64,000 nt of DNA from positions 62,001 to 126,000 of the forward strand of contig CBFHND010000002.1 of the NCBI GenBank assembly GCA_965657085.1, in the 5' to 3' direction. Origin of the DNA: CBFHND01 sp965657085. Its GTDB lineage: Bacteria > Pseudomonadota > Alphaproteobacteria > Rhodobacterales > Rhodobacteraceae. The notes under the pieces were generated by a model. It was not told where the DNA came from and searched no databases. It saw only the letters and a list, made by a program, of their open reading frames with translations. The translations under genes were made by a program, and so were the position numbers. Each line of letters opens with the position of its first letter. The stretch's first letter is position 1. This document shows positions 43,736 to 53,251 of the stretch, piece by piece.

Positions 43736-44440
43736 ATGATTACCCTCATTTCCTATCCGCCTGCCTTTGACGAATACAGCATCAGCGCGTTCTGTACCAA
43801 AGCCGCGTATCTTTTGAACCTGTCCGGCGAAGTTTGGGAAAGACAGGACACGAACGATCCACGCCGCTGGCCAAAGTCCAAATTGCCCGCGATCAAGGTT
43901 GGCGACGAGATCGTCGGAGACAGTGACAACATCCGCAGCTGGCTGGAACAGCGCGGGGCCGACTTTGACAAGGGCCTGTCCTATCTGGACAAATCCACAT
44001 CGCGCGCATTCATCCGAATGGCCGAGGAGCACTTGTATTTCCACCTCGTTCTCGACCGATGGGCGGATGATCGAAACTGGCCCCTGATCCGCGACACCTA
44101 TTTCAAGGACATTCCCAAATGGCCGCGCTTGCTGATCACCCGAGGGCTGCGCAAGCAGCTTTTGCGGGGCATGAACACTCAAGGGTTGGGTCGCTTGTCC
44201 GCAAAAGAGAGGCTGGCGCGCGCAGAGCCGGACCTGAAGGCCATTTCAGACAGGCTGTGGCACGGGCCGTTCCTGTTTGGCGATACCGTGACGGCGGCGG
44301 ATGTCAGCGTGGGACCAATCCTTGCGTCGATGGCCGCCACGCCAGTTGCAACCGAATTGTCCCGGCGGGTGGACAGCGACACGATCCTGATGGATTACGC
44401 GGCCCGGGTCAGCGACGCTTGCGCGACACCTTCCGCTTGA
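43736..44440 (+). CDS. Glutathione S-transferase family protein
   Basis: 234 residues from the ATG at 43736. N-terminal thioredoxin-like domain (LISYPPAFDEYSISAFCTKA; KSKLPAIKVGDEIVGDSDNI, with the cis-Pro in KLPAI) and a C-terminal helical domain with FLFGDTVTAADVSVGPILAS. It resembles the GST_N_4/Fax-type branch. Probably detoxification; controlled by the divergent YafY-type regulator. Its 3' end overlaps rnr tail to tail by 32 bases. Confidence 0.8.
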   Translation: MITLISYPPAFDEYSISAFCTKAAYLLNLSGEVWERQDTNDPRRWPKSKLPAIKVGDEIVGDSDNIRSWLEQRGADFDKGLSYLDKSTSRAFIRMAEEHLYFHLVLDRWADDRNWPLIRDTYFKDIPKWPRLLITRGLRKQLLRGMNTQGLGRLSAKERLARAEPDLKAISDRLWHGPFLFGDTVTAADVSVGPILASMAATPVATELSRRVDSDTILMDYAARVSDACATPSA

Positions 44441-46664
44441 CCTTTTCAGCCTTTCGCTTGCCCTTGGCGACCTTTCGGCGCGGTGCCCGGCCTGCAGGCG
44501 AATTGCTGCCTTGTGGCATCGCCTTGCCATCCAGTTCGAGGATTTCCAGCGCAATGCCACCTGTAACCGGGGCCGCTTCGGTCAGCCGAACAGTGGCGCG
44601 CTGGCCGATGCCGATGATCCGCCCGGAATCCGCACCCATGAGGGTGCCTGCCTCCCGGTCAAAGTGGAAATATTCACGCCCCAGCGTGCGGATCGGCACA
44701 AGACCATCCGCGCCGCTGTCATCCAGCTTCACGAAAACGCCAAACTTGGCGATACCGCTGATCCGCCCTTCGAACTCGGTCCCCACCCGTTCGCTGAGGT
44801 AAGCGGCAAGATACCGGTCCGTCGTATCGCGTTCCGCCATCATGGACCGGCGTTCCGTGTCCGAGATGTGTTCGGCTGTTCGGTCCAGCGTATCGATGTC
44901 TTGTGGCGACAGGCCATCCTTGCCCCAGCCATGTGCCGAAATCAGACCGCGATGCACGATCAGATCGGCATATCGGCGGATCGGGGACGTGAAATGCGCA
45001 TAGTTGGCAAGAGCCAACCCAAAATGCCCAAAGTTGGCCGGACTGTAATAGGCCTGCGTCATGGATCGCAGAGTGCTGAGATTGATCAATTCCGCCTCGT
45101 CGGACCCCGCCGCATCGCTTAGCAACCGGTTCAGGTGTGAAGTTTTCAAAACCTGACCCTTCGCCAGATTGAATCCAGCCGACTGTGCCGTCTCTCTCAA
45201 AGCATCCAGTTTGTCGGGATCCGGCTCCTCGTGCACCCGAAACAGAAGCTGTGATTTCTTGGCGATCAGCGTTTCGGCAGCCGCAACGTTGGCCAGCACC
45301 ATGAACTCTTCGATCAGGCGGTGGGCATCCAATCGGTCCTTGAATTTGACCGACCGCACTGTCCCATCATCATCCAGTTCGATGCGCCGTTCCGGCAAGT
45401 CCAGATCAAGAGGCTGCCGCGCATTCCGGGCTTTGACAAGCGCGTCATAGGCCGCGAACAGCGGGTGCAAAACAGGCTCTAACAAAGGCTCTGTACGGTC
45501 GTTCGGGTGCCCGTCAATGGCGGCCTGCACCTCTTCGTAGTGGAGGGACGCGGGCGACCGCATCAGGCCACGCACGAACTTGTGCCCGATCTTTTCGCCT
45601 TTCGCGTCAACTTGCATGCGCACCGCGATGCACGCACGCGGAACGCCTTCGTGCAGACTGCACAGATCACCCGACAGGCGATCCGGCAGCATTGGCACCA
45701 CGCGGTCGGGAAAATAGGTCGAGTTGCCGCGTTTCCGGGCCTCGTTGTCCAAAGCGGACCCCGGTGTGACATAGGCCGCCACATCCGCAATCGCGACCCA
45801 GATCACAAACCCACCTTCGTTCTTGGGGTCACTGTCGGCTTCGGCAAAACACGCATCGTCGTGGTCACGGGCATCCGAAGGGTCAATCGTGATCAATGGG
45901 AGATCCCGCAAATCCGTCCGGCCATCCAGCGCAACAGGCTTTGCCTTGTCCGCTTCTGCAATCACCTCATCGGGAAAATCATCCGGAATACCATGTTGAT
46001 GGATGGCAATCAGAGACACGGCCTTGGGCGCGGAAGGGTCGCCCAGACGCTCAACGATACGTGCCTTGGGCAGCCCGATGCGCGCCTTTGGCCCAACCAA
46101 TTCCGCCTCGACCAGCTCACCATCCTTGGCACCGTGTGTGGCCCCGGCATCGACCTGCCATTCCTTGTCGGCACCTTTGTCCACTGGCACAATGCGCCCG
46201 CCCTCGGTGCGCTTGCGAAACACCCCGAGAATACGCTTGGGGTTCGTTCCGATCCGCCGGATCAGCCGCGCTTCGTAGTTGTGGTCATCCTCTTTCACGG
46301 CAGTCAGCCGCGCAAGGATACGGTCCCCTTCGCCCAGCGCCGGGTCAGAGGCACGCGGGATGATCAGAACAACAGGTTCGATGCCCTCACCGTGCCATTC
46401 CATGGGCTTGCCGAACAGATCGCCGTCAGGCGTGGGCGCACCAACCTGCAGCACACTGACGGGCGGCAGGCGGTCGGGATCCTGATAGGATTTGTTGCGC
46501 CGTTCAAGGTGACCTTCGGCTTCCAACTCGCGCAAAATCCGCTTGAGATCTATGCGCGCGGCGCCCTTTATCCCAAAGGCTTTTGCAATATCACGCTTGG
46601 CAGTGAGGGTCGGATTGGACGTGATCCAATCCAGTATTTCGGGCTTTGATGGAATGCGGCTCAT
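44409..46664 (-). CDS. rnr: Ribonuclease R
   Basis: 751 residues from the ATG at 46664. Order: N-terminal winged helix (about 1-65), cold-shock domains, RNB catalytic domain with TIDPSDARDHDDACFAE (metal-binding aspartates), S1 domain (FEGRISGIAKFGVFVKLDDS) and a Lys/Arg-rich tail. Processive 3'-5' exonuclease that degrades structured RNA. The start follows the upstream gene stop by two bases, so it is coupled. Upstream readings lie inside the TIGR04282 gene. Confidence 0.94.
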   Translation of the reverse strand: MSRIPSKPEILDWITSNPTLTAKRDIAKAFGIKGAARIDLKRILRELEAEGHLERRNKSYQDPDRLPPVSVLQVGAPTPDGDLFGKPMEWHGEGIEPVVLIIPRASDPALGEGDRILARLTAVKEDDHNYEARLIRRIGTNPKRILGVFRKRTEGGRIVPVDKGADKEWQVDAGATHGAKDGELVEAELVGPKARIGLPKARIVERLGDPSAPKAVSLIAIHQHGIPDDFPDEVIAEADKAKPVALDGRTDLRDLPLITIDPSDARDHDDACFAEADSDPKNEGGFVIWVAIADVAAYVTPGSALDNEARKRGNSTYFPDRVVPMLPDRLSGDLCSLHEGVPRACIAVRMQVDAKGEKIGHKFVRGLMRSPASLHYEEVQAAIDGHPNDRTEPLLEPVLHPLFAAYDALVKARNARQPLDLDLPERRIELDDDGTVRSVKFKDRLDAHRLIEEFMVLANVAAAETLIAKKSQLLFRVHEEPDPDKLDALRETAQSAGFNLAKGQVLKTSHLNRLLSDAAGSDEAELINLSTLRSMTQAYYSPANFGHFGLALANYAHFTSPIRRYADLIVHRGLISAHGWGKDGLSPQDIDTLDRTAEHISDTERRSMMAERDTTDRYLAAYLSERVGTEFEGRISGIAKFGVFVKLDDSGADGLVPIRTLGREYFHFDREAGTLMGADSGRIIGIGQRATVRLTEAAPVTGGIALEILELDGKAMPQGSNSPAGRAPRRKVAKGKRKAEKVKRKVSRKRR

Positions 46665-46666
46665 GA

Positions 46667-47269
46667 TCAGGAGGTAGCACGCGCGCGCTGTATCGTCATG
46701 GGCAAATCGCCGGCACGATCCACATCCGCAAGTTCCGGCAGGAAATGCACGGGCCGATCCCCCAAAGATGTCAACGTATCCGCCATTGCATGTTCTGTTG
46801 ACCAGCGGACGTCCCGAAACAAGTGGCGCGGCATCCGTGCATCCGATCGCAGCCCGATCAGCCAGTATCCACCGTCTGGCGCAGGACCGATCACCGGGCG
46901 GTTCGGGCCAAGGTTGGCAAAGGCTTCGGCAATGTGTGCCTTGGTAATCCCCGGAATGTCTGCACCGATCACACAGACTGGCCCATCGGCCTGACGCATC
47001 GCCCGCAACATGCGCGCTCCCAAATCTCCGCCCCCTTGCGGCCAACGATGCAAATGCGCGGGCCACACGCGGCTGCGCATTCCCTCAGCATCCGGTGCCA
47101 CGGCAAGAACCAAATGCCATCGCGGGTCCTGCAACTTACGCAGCAGGTAACGCACCTGATGTCGAAACCACCATGCGGCCGCCGTCATGCCGATATCCCG
47201 GCCCAAACGGGTCTTGACCCGACCCGGGCGCGGCACTTTGACCATCACAACCAAAGTTGGGCGCTTCAC
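46667..47269 (-). CDS. TIGR04282 / DUF2064 glycosyltransferase-like protein
   Basis: 200 residues. LVVMVKVPRPGRVKTRLGRD (6-25) is the nucleotide-sugar-type start and CVIGADIPGITKAHIAEAFA the GAD segment of DUF2064 proteins, which have a GT-A nucleotidyltransferase fold. Function is not established. The ATG overlaps the GNAT gene stop by four bases, making one leftward operon dapE-GNAT-this gene-rnr. Confidence 0.82.
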   Translation of the reverse strand: MKRPTLVVMVKVPRPGRVKTRLGRDIGMTAAAWWFRHQVRYLLRKLQDPRWHLVLAVAPDAEGMRSRVWPAHLHRWPQGGGDLGARMLRAMRQADGPVCVIGADIPGITKAHIAEAFANLGPNRPVIGPAPDGGYWLIGLRSDARMPRHLFRDVRWSTEHAMADTLTSLGDRPVHFLPELADVDRAGDLPMTIQRARATS

Positions 47270-47688
47270 ACCCGACGCTCCATGTCCTGATGGTCGATCC
47301 CCGCATCAAGATAGACCGGTCCAAAGCGGCAAAATCCCAGCTTTTCATAGAAGCCCAGTGCATGTGTCTGCGCACCAAGAACCGCTCGTGATACATGTGG
47401 CATCGGCTCTAGCAAGTCGATGCCAGCCTCGATCAACTTGGCACCGAGTCCCTTACCCCGATGTGATTGTAACACGCACACACGCCCGATCTTGGCGTCG
47501 CGCCCCTTGATCACAATCCGGGCAGAGGCGACCGGCGTGCCATCCACCGTTGCGATCAAATGATGCGCCACATCATCCAAATCATCGATTTCATCCTGTT
47601 CCGACACCCCCTGCTCTTCGATAAAGACCGCTCGACGCAAGGCGCGACAGGCCGCAATGTCACGGGTTTCTTCGATGCGAAGTGTCAT
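47266..47688 (-). CDS. GNAT N-acetyltransferase, ElaA-like
   Basis: 140 residues. ACRALRRAVFIEEQGVSEQD near the N-terminus and VCVLQSHRGKGLGAKLIEAG (about 73-92, the acetyl-CoA pyrophosphate loop RGKGLG) identify a GNAT enzyme. The ALGFYEKLGFCRFGPVYLDA tail is common in ElaA-type members. Acceptor unknown. Overlaps dapE by four bases. Confidence 0.85.
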   Translation of the reverse strand: MTLRIEETRDIAACRALRRAVFIEEQGVSEQDEIDDLDDVAHHLIATVDGTPVASARIVIKGRDAKIGRVCVLQSHRGKGLGAKLIEAGIDLLEPMPHVSRAVLGAQTHALGFYEKLGFCRFGPVYLDAGIDHQDMERRV

Positions 47689-48830
47689 GCGAAGTAGTCG
47701 TCTAGAATCCGGGCGTAGATCGCCTTGAGCTGGTGGATATGATCGACTTCAACGTGTTCGTCCACCTGGTGCATGGACTGCCCAACCAGACCGAACTCAA
47801 CAACTGGACAATGGTCTTTGACAAAGCGGGCATCCGATGTGCCGCCCGACGTGCTGAGCGTGGGCGTCACCCCTGTCTCGGCTTTGACCGCCGCACTTAC
47901 CAAATCCGACAACGGACCGGGTGGAGTCAAAAAGCTTTCGCCCGAAACTTTGATCTTCGTCGCTACCTCGACGCCGAATTCCTCCTGAATGCGGCGCGTC
48001 TCTTCTTCGAGCCATTCCGAAAGGCTGCTGCCGCTGTGCAGGTCATTGAAGCGGATATTGACGGTTGCCGAACATTGCGCAGGTATCACGTTGGTGGCGG
48101 GATTGCCTGTATCGACGGTGACAACCGCCAAGGTTGAAGCATCGAAATGCGCGGTCCCCTCATCAAGCGTATGCGATGCCAGCCGATCCATAAGGCGCAC
48201 CATCGCAGGCAGGGGATTCAGAGCGCGGTGAGGATAGGCCGAATGCCCCTGTTTTCCGGTCACTTCGAAAAAGGCGGTCAGCGATCCGCGCCGCCCGATC
48301 TTCATCATGTCGCCCATGGTGTTTGGGCATGTGGGTTCACCGACAAGGCATACGCTCATCGCTTCGCCATGCGCTGCCATGTGATCCAAGAGCGCGGTCG
48401 TTCCGTCCAGCGCATCACCTTCCTCATCGCCGGTGATTGCAATGATTATTGCGCCATCCGGCGGGGCATCTGTGACGCGGTCAATCGCAGCGGCGACAAA
48501 GGCCGCGACGCCCGATTTCATGTCTGTTGTGCCGCGCCCGAACATCACACCGTTCTCGATCTCCGCGCCAAAGGGGGGATGAGTCCAGGCCTCTGCATCG
48601 CCAATGGGCACGACATCGGTGTGACCGTTGAAGCCAAAGGTTTTCGGATGCCCCTTGGCGCCCCACCGTGCAAATAGATTGCGGATGCCGCCACGGTCGG
48701 CCCAGGACACTGAGAACCCTGCCTCTGCCAAAGCGCTTTCAAGGACGCCCAGCGCGCCTTCGTCGGCCGGGGTCACGGACGGGCAGATCACCAGATCAGA
48801 CGTCAGTTGAACAGGGTCAATTCCGGGCAT
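47685..48830 (-). CDS. dapE: Succinyl-diaminopimelate desuccinylase
   Basis: 381 residues from the ATG at 48830. M20 metallopeptidase motifs FNGHTDVVPIGDAEAW and FGRGTTDMKSGVAAFVAAAI, with ITGDEEGDALDGT. It releases LL-diaminopimelate from its succinyl derivative in the lysine/peptidoglycan pathway, complementing dapD at 53244-54071. An ATG nine codons upstream is also possible. Confidence 0.92.
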   Translation of the reverse strand: MPGIDPVQLTSDLVICPSVTPADEGALGVLESALAEAGFSVSWADRGGIRNLFARWGAKGHPKTFGFNGHTDVVPIGDAEAWTHPPFGAEIENGVMFGRGTTDMKSGVAAFVAAAIDRVTDAPPDGAIIIAITGDEEGDALDGTTALLDHMAAHGEAMSVCLVGEPTCPNTMGDMMKIGRRGSLTAFFEVTGKQGHSAYPHRALNPLPAMVRLMDRLASHTLDEGTAHFDASTLAVVTVDTGNPATNVIPAQCSATVNIRFNDLHSGSSLSEWLEEETRRIQEEFGVEVATKIKVSGESFLTPPGPLSDLVSAAVKAETGVTPTLSTSGGTSDARFVKDHCPVVEFGLVGQSMHQVDEHVEVDHIHQLKAIYARILDDYFA

Positions 48831-48921
48831 GAAGCTATCCTTCAAAAAGCGTTCCATCACGTGCAGGCACATCAATGTGGCGAAAATGGCGCGATTCCAA
48901 GCCTCTTGCGCCGCTTTGTGA

Positions 48922-48936
48922 TTAACAAACCGTTAA
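48922..48936. promoter_or_regulatory. CtrA-type binding site
   Basis: TTAACAAACCGTTAA is an exact TTAA-N7-TTAA, the CtrA consensus of alphaproteobacteria. It lies in the gap between dapE and the Hint-protein operon, about 160 bases before the latter. Confidence 0.5.
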
Positions 48937-49097
48937 ACCACGTGCTATGGTTGCAGGAATAATATGACCCGAGGCAGGGCATTCAGCAGTACGGCCATCA
49001 ACGCATGGCCCCACATGCCAACGATGCATGATGATAAAACACAGGAAAAACCTGTGCGCTGTTGCTGTTCTGTCTCCTGATTGGGCGCGAGGCAGAC

Positions 49098-50681
49098 ATG
49101 GTAGCAGCATCGGAACTTCCGATCGACACGGTGGCCGAAGGTACATCAGCCGTTGATATGGCCGAAACCATCTTTGGTGATGGTGTTCAGGTGGTGGGTG
49201 CAACGTACTACGGTGACAACGACTCCGCTGGCATCTACACGGATGGCGACAATGTTGCGCCCGGTGCCACGCCAAGCGATACAGGGGTCATCCTGTCCAC
49301 TGGCGACGCCGAGGATTTCACCAACAGCACCGGCAGTTCGAACCAATCCACGTCGACGTCCACGAACACATCTGGCATCAACAACTTTTCCCAGTTCAAC
49401 GATGCGGCAGGTGCCCGCACCTATGATGCCGCGGTCCTTGACGTCGATTTCATTCCCACCGGCGATCTGATGACCATGCAGTTTGTCTTTTCGTCCGAGG
49501 AGTATCCGGAATTCCAGAACTCTGTTTACCAGGATTTCGTGGGCGTCTGGATCAACGGCACACAGGTCGACCTTGCTGTCGGAAATGGCGATACAGACCC
49601 GGGCAACGTCAATTCGGGCAACAACGAGAACCTGTATCTCGACAACAGCAACGACGACTACAACACCGAAATGGATGGGCTGACCGTCACACTGACGTTG
49701 ACCATCCCGGTCAATGCCGATGTGGTGAACTCGATCCGCTTCGTGGTCGCGGATGTGTCGGATTCAAGCTATGATTCAAACCTGCTGATTGCTGGCGACT
49801 CCGTACAAACCAATCTGGTTGCACAGTCTGACGACATACATCTCGACCCCAACGGCACCAAGGCGTTAAATGTGTTGGCCAACGACGTGAACAACGGCGC
49901 TGGCGTTCTGACCATCACGCATATCAACGGCGTCCCGGTTGTTGTGGGCACGGTTGTGACATTGAACACCGGCCAGACCGTGATGCTCAACGCCGACGGC
50001 ACACTTCAGCTTACTGGCGATGGCGATACCGAAGATTTCAACTTCACCTATACGGTCGACAACGGCACCAACGAAGACACGGGCTTTGTGAATGTCAGTT
50101 CGATCCCGTGTTTCGTTGCAGGCACCATGATCGCAACGCCCGAGGGCGAACGCCTGGTTGAAGAATTGCAGCCGGGTGATCTGGTTCTGACGCAGGATGA
50201 TGGTGCCCAACCCATTCGTTGGCAGGGATCGCGCACCGTGGCTGCGCAGGACAAGTTTGCCCCCATTCGTATCCGCCCCGATACTTTCGGCACGCACCGA
50301 GAGCTGTTGCTGTCGCCGGAACACCGGGTGTTGATCCGCGATAACCTTGCGGAGTTGTTGTTCGGTGATCGCGAGGTTCTTGTCGCGGCCAAGGATTTGG
50401 TCAACGATAAATCCGTCACGCGGATTGAAGGCGGCCACGTGACCTATGTGCACCTGATGTTCGACAGGCATCAGGTCGTTTTTTCTGAAGGTCTGGCAAC
50501 CGAGAGCTTCCTTCCGGGGCCACAAACGAAGAACAGCTTCGATGCCGCGGTGGTCGAGGAAATCTGCGCACTGTTTCCTGAACTGGATCCAGACACAGGC
50601 AAAGGGTACAGCCCTGCCGCGCGGCGCACTCTCAAACACTACGAGGCCAATCTGTTGATCCAAGCCCGAAAGGTCGCATAA
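49098..50681 (+). CDS. Choice-of-anchor-type protein with Hint domain
   Basis: 527 residues from the ATG at 49098. Residues 1 to about 250 are Asp/Asn/Thr-rich with the choice-of-anchor L pattern (LMTMQFVFSSEEYPEFQNSV, FVGVWINGTQVDLA). A cadherin-like repeat follows (about 255-335). From Cys338 a Hint domain starts (PCFVAGTMIATPEGERLVEE, then GDLVLTQDDGAQPIRW), as in hedgehog/intein self-processing modules. No classical signal peptide; likely secreted by another route, for example type I. First gene of a pair. Confidence 0.82.
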   Translation: MVAASELPIDTVAEGTSAVDMAETIFGDGVQVVGATYYGDNDSAGIYTDGDNVAPGATPSDTGVILSTGDAEDFTNSTGSSNQSTSTSTNTSGINNFSQFNDAAGARTYDAAVLDVDFIPTGDLMTMQFVFSSEEYPEFQNSVYQDFVGVWINGTQVDLAVGNGDTDPGNVNSGNNENLYLDNSNDDYNTEMDGLTVTLTLTIPVNADVVNSIRFVVADVSDSSYDSNLLIAGDSVQTNLVAQSDDIHLDPNGTKALNVLANDVNNGAGVLTITHINGVPVVVGTVVTLNTGQTVMLNADGTLQLTGDGDTEDFNFTYTVDNGTNEDTGFVNVSSIPCFVAGTMIATPEGERLVEELQPGDLVLTQDDGAQPIRWQGSRTVAAQDKFAPIRIRPDTFGTHRELLLSPEHRVLIRDNLAELLFGDREVLVAAKDLVNDKSVTRIEGGHVTYVHLMFDRHQVVFSEGLATESFLPGPQTKNSFDAAVVEEICALFPELDPDTGKGYSPAARRTLKHYEANLLIQARKVA

Positions 50682-50686
50682 ACCTG

Positions 50687-51784
50687 ATGGCGTGGATTGG
50701 CCTGGCAGATCATCACGATGGGCGGTTTTGTCCGCACGGGTTAGGTACGGACAGGCGTGCGGAACTGCAGGTTGCGGCCAGTGCTTCGGAACCTCTTGTG
50801 CGTGGCAGCCTGGTATTTGAAACACGCTTGTCCCCCGACGGACGGCCACAAAAACTCTTCGGGTTTTCCGGCCAGCAGCGCACCGATGCGACCGGTTTGA
50901 TGTTTCAAGCAATCCCAGGTGGCGGCATTTCCATGGTTCAGACCTGTGGTATGCGCGTAACACACGCTGCAATCCAGCGTATGACGACCGGGCGCACGGA
51001 TATACTGCGCATCACCCTGTCATGGGACAATGCACGAGGCTGGGCGCGGCTCGCCCTGGAAGAGCCGGAAGAGCACAATGTGACCTCTGTCGTGATCAAC
51101 GACTTGCAGCCGCTGATGCTGGACGACTTGCGCGCGACCCTGTTGGCCCAGAACAACAGGGTGATGGCGAGCGACGTGCTGTTCGCGGCCCTGTCTACGG
51201 ATATCGAACCAATTGGTCCCTCGCCGTCGATGGCCGCAAACGTCCCTGTGGCCACGCCAGACGGATACCGACCCGCCGGCACCTTGCGGCGCGGCGATTG
51301 CGTTCTGACCGAAAGCTCTGGTGTGGTCCCGGTTCTACACCGCATAGACAGGGTCGTCCCCGCACGGGGAAGTTTCCATCCCATCAGGCTGCGCGCCCCG
51401 TATTTTGGGCTGAAACATGATATCACTGTGTCACCAGATCAGCGTCTGGTCATCCGTGGATCGGAAGTGGAATACCTGTTCGGTCAAGAGGCGGTTCTGG
51501 TTCCGGCGCGCCACCTGATGAACGGCCACGCAGCTTTTGACGCGCAGTGCGGTCCGGTTGTCACCTATACGCAGTTGCTATTGCCCGGCCATGAGACGGT
51601 TCTTGCTGCAGGCACTTGGGCCGAAAGCCTTTATATTGGACGCCTGCGGCGGAAACCCGATCAACTTGCGTCAAGCGCTCTGGGTCATCTCGACCGGGCA
51701 AGTCTGCCGGAACACGGCAAGCCGGCCTTTCCAGTGCTAAAGTGGTTCGAAGCGGTCACACTTGCACAACAACGCGCCGCCTGA
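50687..51784 (+). CDS. Hint-domain-like protein lacking the first Cys
   Basis: 365 residues, starting five bases after the previous stop. The C-terminal half (about 185-330) follows the Hint_2 layout: VPVATPDGYRPAGTLRRGDC, HDITVSPDQRLVIRGSEVEY, LFGQEAVLVPARHLM. The splice-initiating Cys seen in the upstream protein is missing (ANVPVATPDG replaces CFVAGTMIATPEG), so self-cleavage is unlikely. N-terminal 180 residues are beta-rich and unassigned. Co-transcribed with the first Hint protein. Confidence 0.72.
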   Translation: MAWIGLADHHDGRFCPHGLGTDRRAELQVAASASEPLVRGSLVFETRLSPDGRPQKLFGFSGQQRTDATGLMFQAIPGGGISMVQTCGMRVTHAAIQRMTTGRTDILRITLSWDNARGWARLALEEPEEHNVTSVVINDLQPLMLDDLRATLLAQNNRVMASDVLFAALSTDIEPIGPSPSMAANVPVATPDGYRPAGTLRRGDCVLTESSGVVPVLHRIDRVVPARGSFHPIRLRAPYFGLKHDITVSPDQRLVIRGSEVEYLFGQEAVLVPARHLMNGHAAFDAQCGPVVTYTQLLLPGHETVLAAGTWAESLYIGRLRRKPDQLASSALGHLDRASLPEHGKPAFPVLKWFEAVTLAQQRAA

Positions 51785-51856
51785 CGTCTGCTTCGGCTTG
51801 TCCCTGACAGTGGCATGACCTAATCCACCCGCACGTACCGGGGGGCTGCGCGCAAA

Positions 51857-52906
51857 ATGCGAAATCTTGTTCTATCACTGTTTTTCCTGTGCTTCGCGTC
51901 TGCGAGCGTTGCACAGGGGTTATCCGTCTCCACAGTTACGCGGCCGCCGTTCTCATTCGAAGACAGCGGTGCGGATGCCGGGTTTTCCATGGACCTTTGG
52001 CGTGAAATTGCGACAACGCTTGAGCAGGACTTCACCGTCACGCGGCACGACAGCTTTTCGGCGATGCTGGAGGCCGTCAAGGATGGGACCTCCAATGTCG
52101 CCATCGCCAACATATCGATCACGGCCAAACGGGAACTTGATCTCGACTTTTCGCAGCCGATCTTTGGCTCCGGTCTACAAATCATGATCCCACGGCAGAC
52201 CAGCGGCGGATCAAGCATATGGCGCGCGATTGCCTCATGGGATTTGGTATTTGCCGTATTGGCGGCGTTTGCAGTCCTTTTGGCTGGCGGCATGTTGATG
52301 TGGCAGTTTGAACGCCGCGATCAGGAATACTTCAAACGCCCCTGGCGCGAGGCGATGTTTCCATCCTTTTGGTGGGCTCTGAACCTTGTCGTGAACGGCG
52401 GGTTCGAAGAACGCATGCCGCGCACGCCGTTCGGGCGGCTGTTCGGCGTATTGTTGGTGATATCGTCTTTGTTTGTTGTTTCCGTCTTTGTTGCGCGGAT
52501 CACGTCGGTGATGACGGTCGAGGCGATCACCGGTTCGGTGAATTCCATCAACGACCTTTACGGCAAGCGCGTGGCCACAATTGAAAACAGCACCGCCGAA
52601 GCATTCCTTAGTCGTCGCGATCTGTCTGCACAGACCTTTGGCGACCTTCAGGACATGTTGCGGGCGTTTCAGGATGGCACAGTCGATGCCGTTGTCTTTG
52701 ATGCACCCATCCTTGCCTACTACGTCAACACGGATCAAACCGGGTTTTCGCAATTGGCAGGGCCGGTGTTCAATCGGGAAAACTATGGGATTGCGGTGCA
52801 ATCCAGCGACCCGTTGCGGGAAGAAATCAACCAGGCGCTTCTGTCACTGCGCGAGGATGGCACCTATGCACAAATCCATCGCAAATGGTTCGGGACAAAC
52901 CCATAA
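51857..52906 (+). CDS. Prokaryotic ionotropic glutamate receptor-like protein
   Basis: 349 residues. Order: signal peptide (1-19); binding lobe S1 (20 to about 120, with Arg92 in NISITAKRELDLDFS as the likely ligand-carboxylate contact); TM1 (about 129-149); re-entrant pore segment (about 163-187, PSFWWALNLVVNGG); TM2 (about 195-215); binding lobe S2 (about 222-349). This is the GluR0 layout. At the potassium-channel filter place, GluR0 has TVGYG; here the aligned residues are VNGGF. An amino-acid sensor or channel is inferred; no ABC transporter genes are nearby. Confidence 0.78.
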   Translation: MRNLVLSLFFLCFASASVAQGLSVSTVTRPPFSFEDSGADAGFSMDLWREIATTLEQDFTVTRHDSFSAMLEAVKDGTSNVAIANISITAKRELDLDFSQPIFGSGLQIMIPRQTSGGSSIWRAIASWDLVFAVLAAFAVLLAGGMLMWQFERRDQEYFKRPWREAMFPSFWWALNLVVNGGFEERMPRTPFGRLFGVLLVISSLFVVSVFVARITSVMTVEAITGSVNSINDLYGKRVATIENSTAEAFLSRRDLSAQTFGDLQDMLRAFQDGTVDAVVFDAPILAYYVNTDQTGFSQLAGPVFNRENYGIAVQSSDPLREEINQALLSLREDGTYAQIHRKWFGTNP

Positions 52907-52909
52907 AGT

Positions 52910-53251
52910 CTAGTCGAAGAACGGCGTGACTTGCGCGACGATCACCGCATTGTCGTCCAGCGCCTGTTTCATCAACGCGCGTTCTTCTGCGTCGATTTCG
53001 TGCCCTTCGGCCTCGCGTTCGGCCAAGGTGCCGTACCCGGTGACATCAAGCGGCGCGGTATCTGCCTGTTTCAGGATCGCTACGGTCTCACGCACGGCTT
53101 CTGCCTCGTCCACACCGCTGGCAAAACACATCAACGCCGCACCCGTGGCCCCGTCTGGCAAACCGTCACCATCCTTGCGCCCAATCTGCACCAGAAGGGT
53201 ATAGACCTGCTGGCGCGATTTCTTCTTGGGTTTGGCGGGTGTGTCAGTCAC
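52910..53251 (-). CDS. Conserved hypothetical protein linked to dapD
   Basis: 113 residues from the GTG at 53251, overlapping the dapD stop by eight bases. Lys-rich start (TDTPAKPKKKSRQQVYTLLV), then an alpha/beta pattern with GLPDGATGAALMCFASGVDE and an acidic C-terminal half. No family recognised. Coupling to dapD suggests co-expression, not function. Confidence 0.6.
   Translation of the reverse strand: MTDTPAKPKKKSRQQVYTLLVQIGRKDGDGLPDGATGAALMCFASGVDEAEAVRETVAILKQADTAPLDVTGYGTLAEREAEGHEIDAEERALMKQALDDNAVIVAQVTPFFD

Noticed and set aside
49040..49055. CACAGG-AAAAA-CCTGTG hairpin before the Hint operon
   Set aside because: Six-base stem only, with no clear link to a terminator or operator; too weak to annotate.
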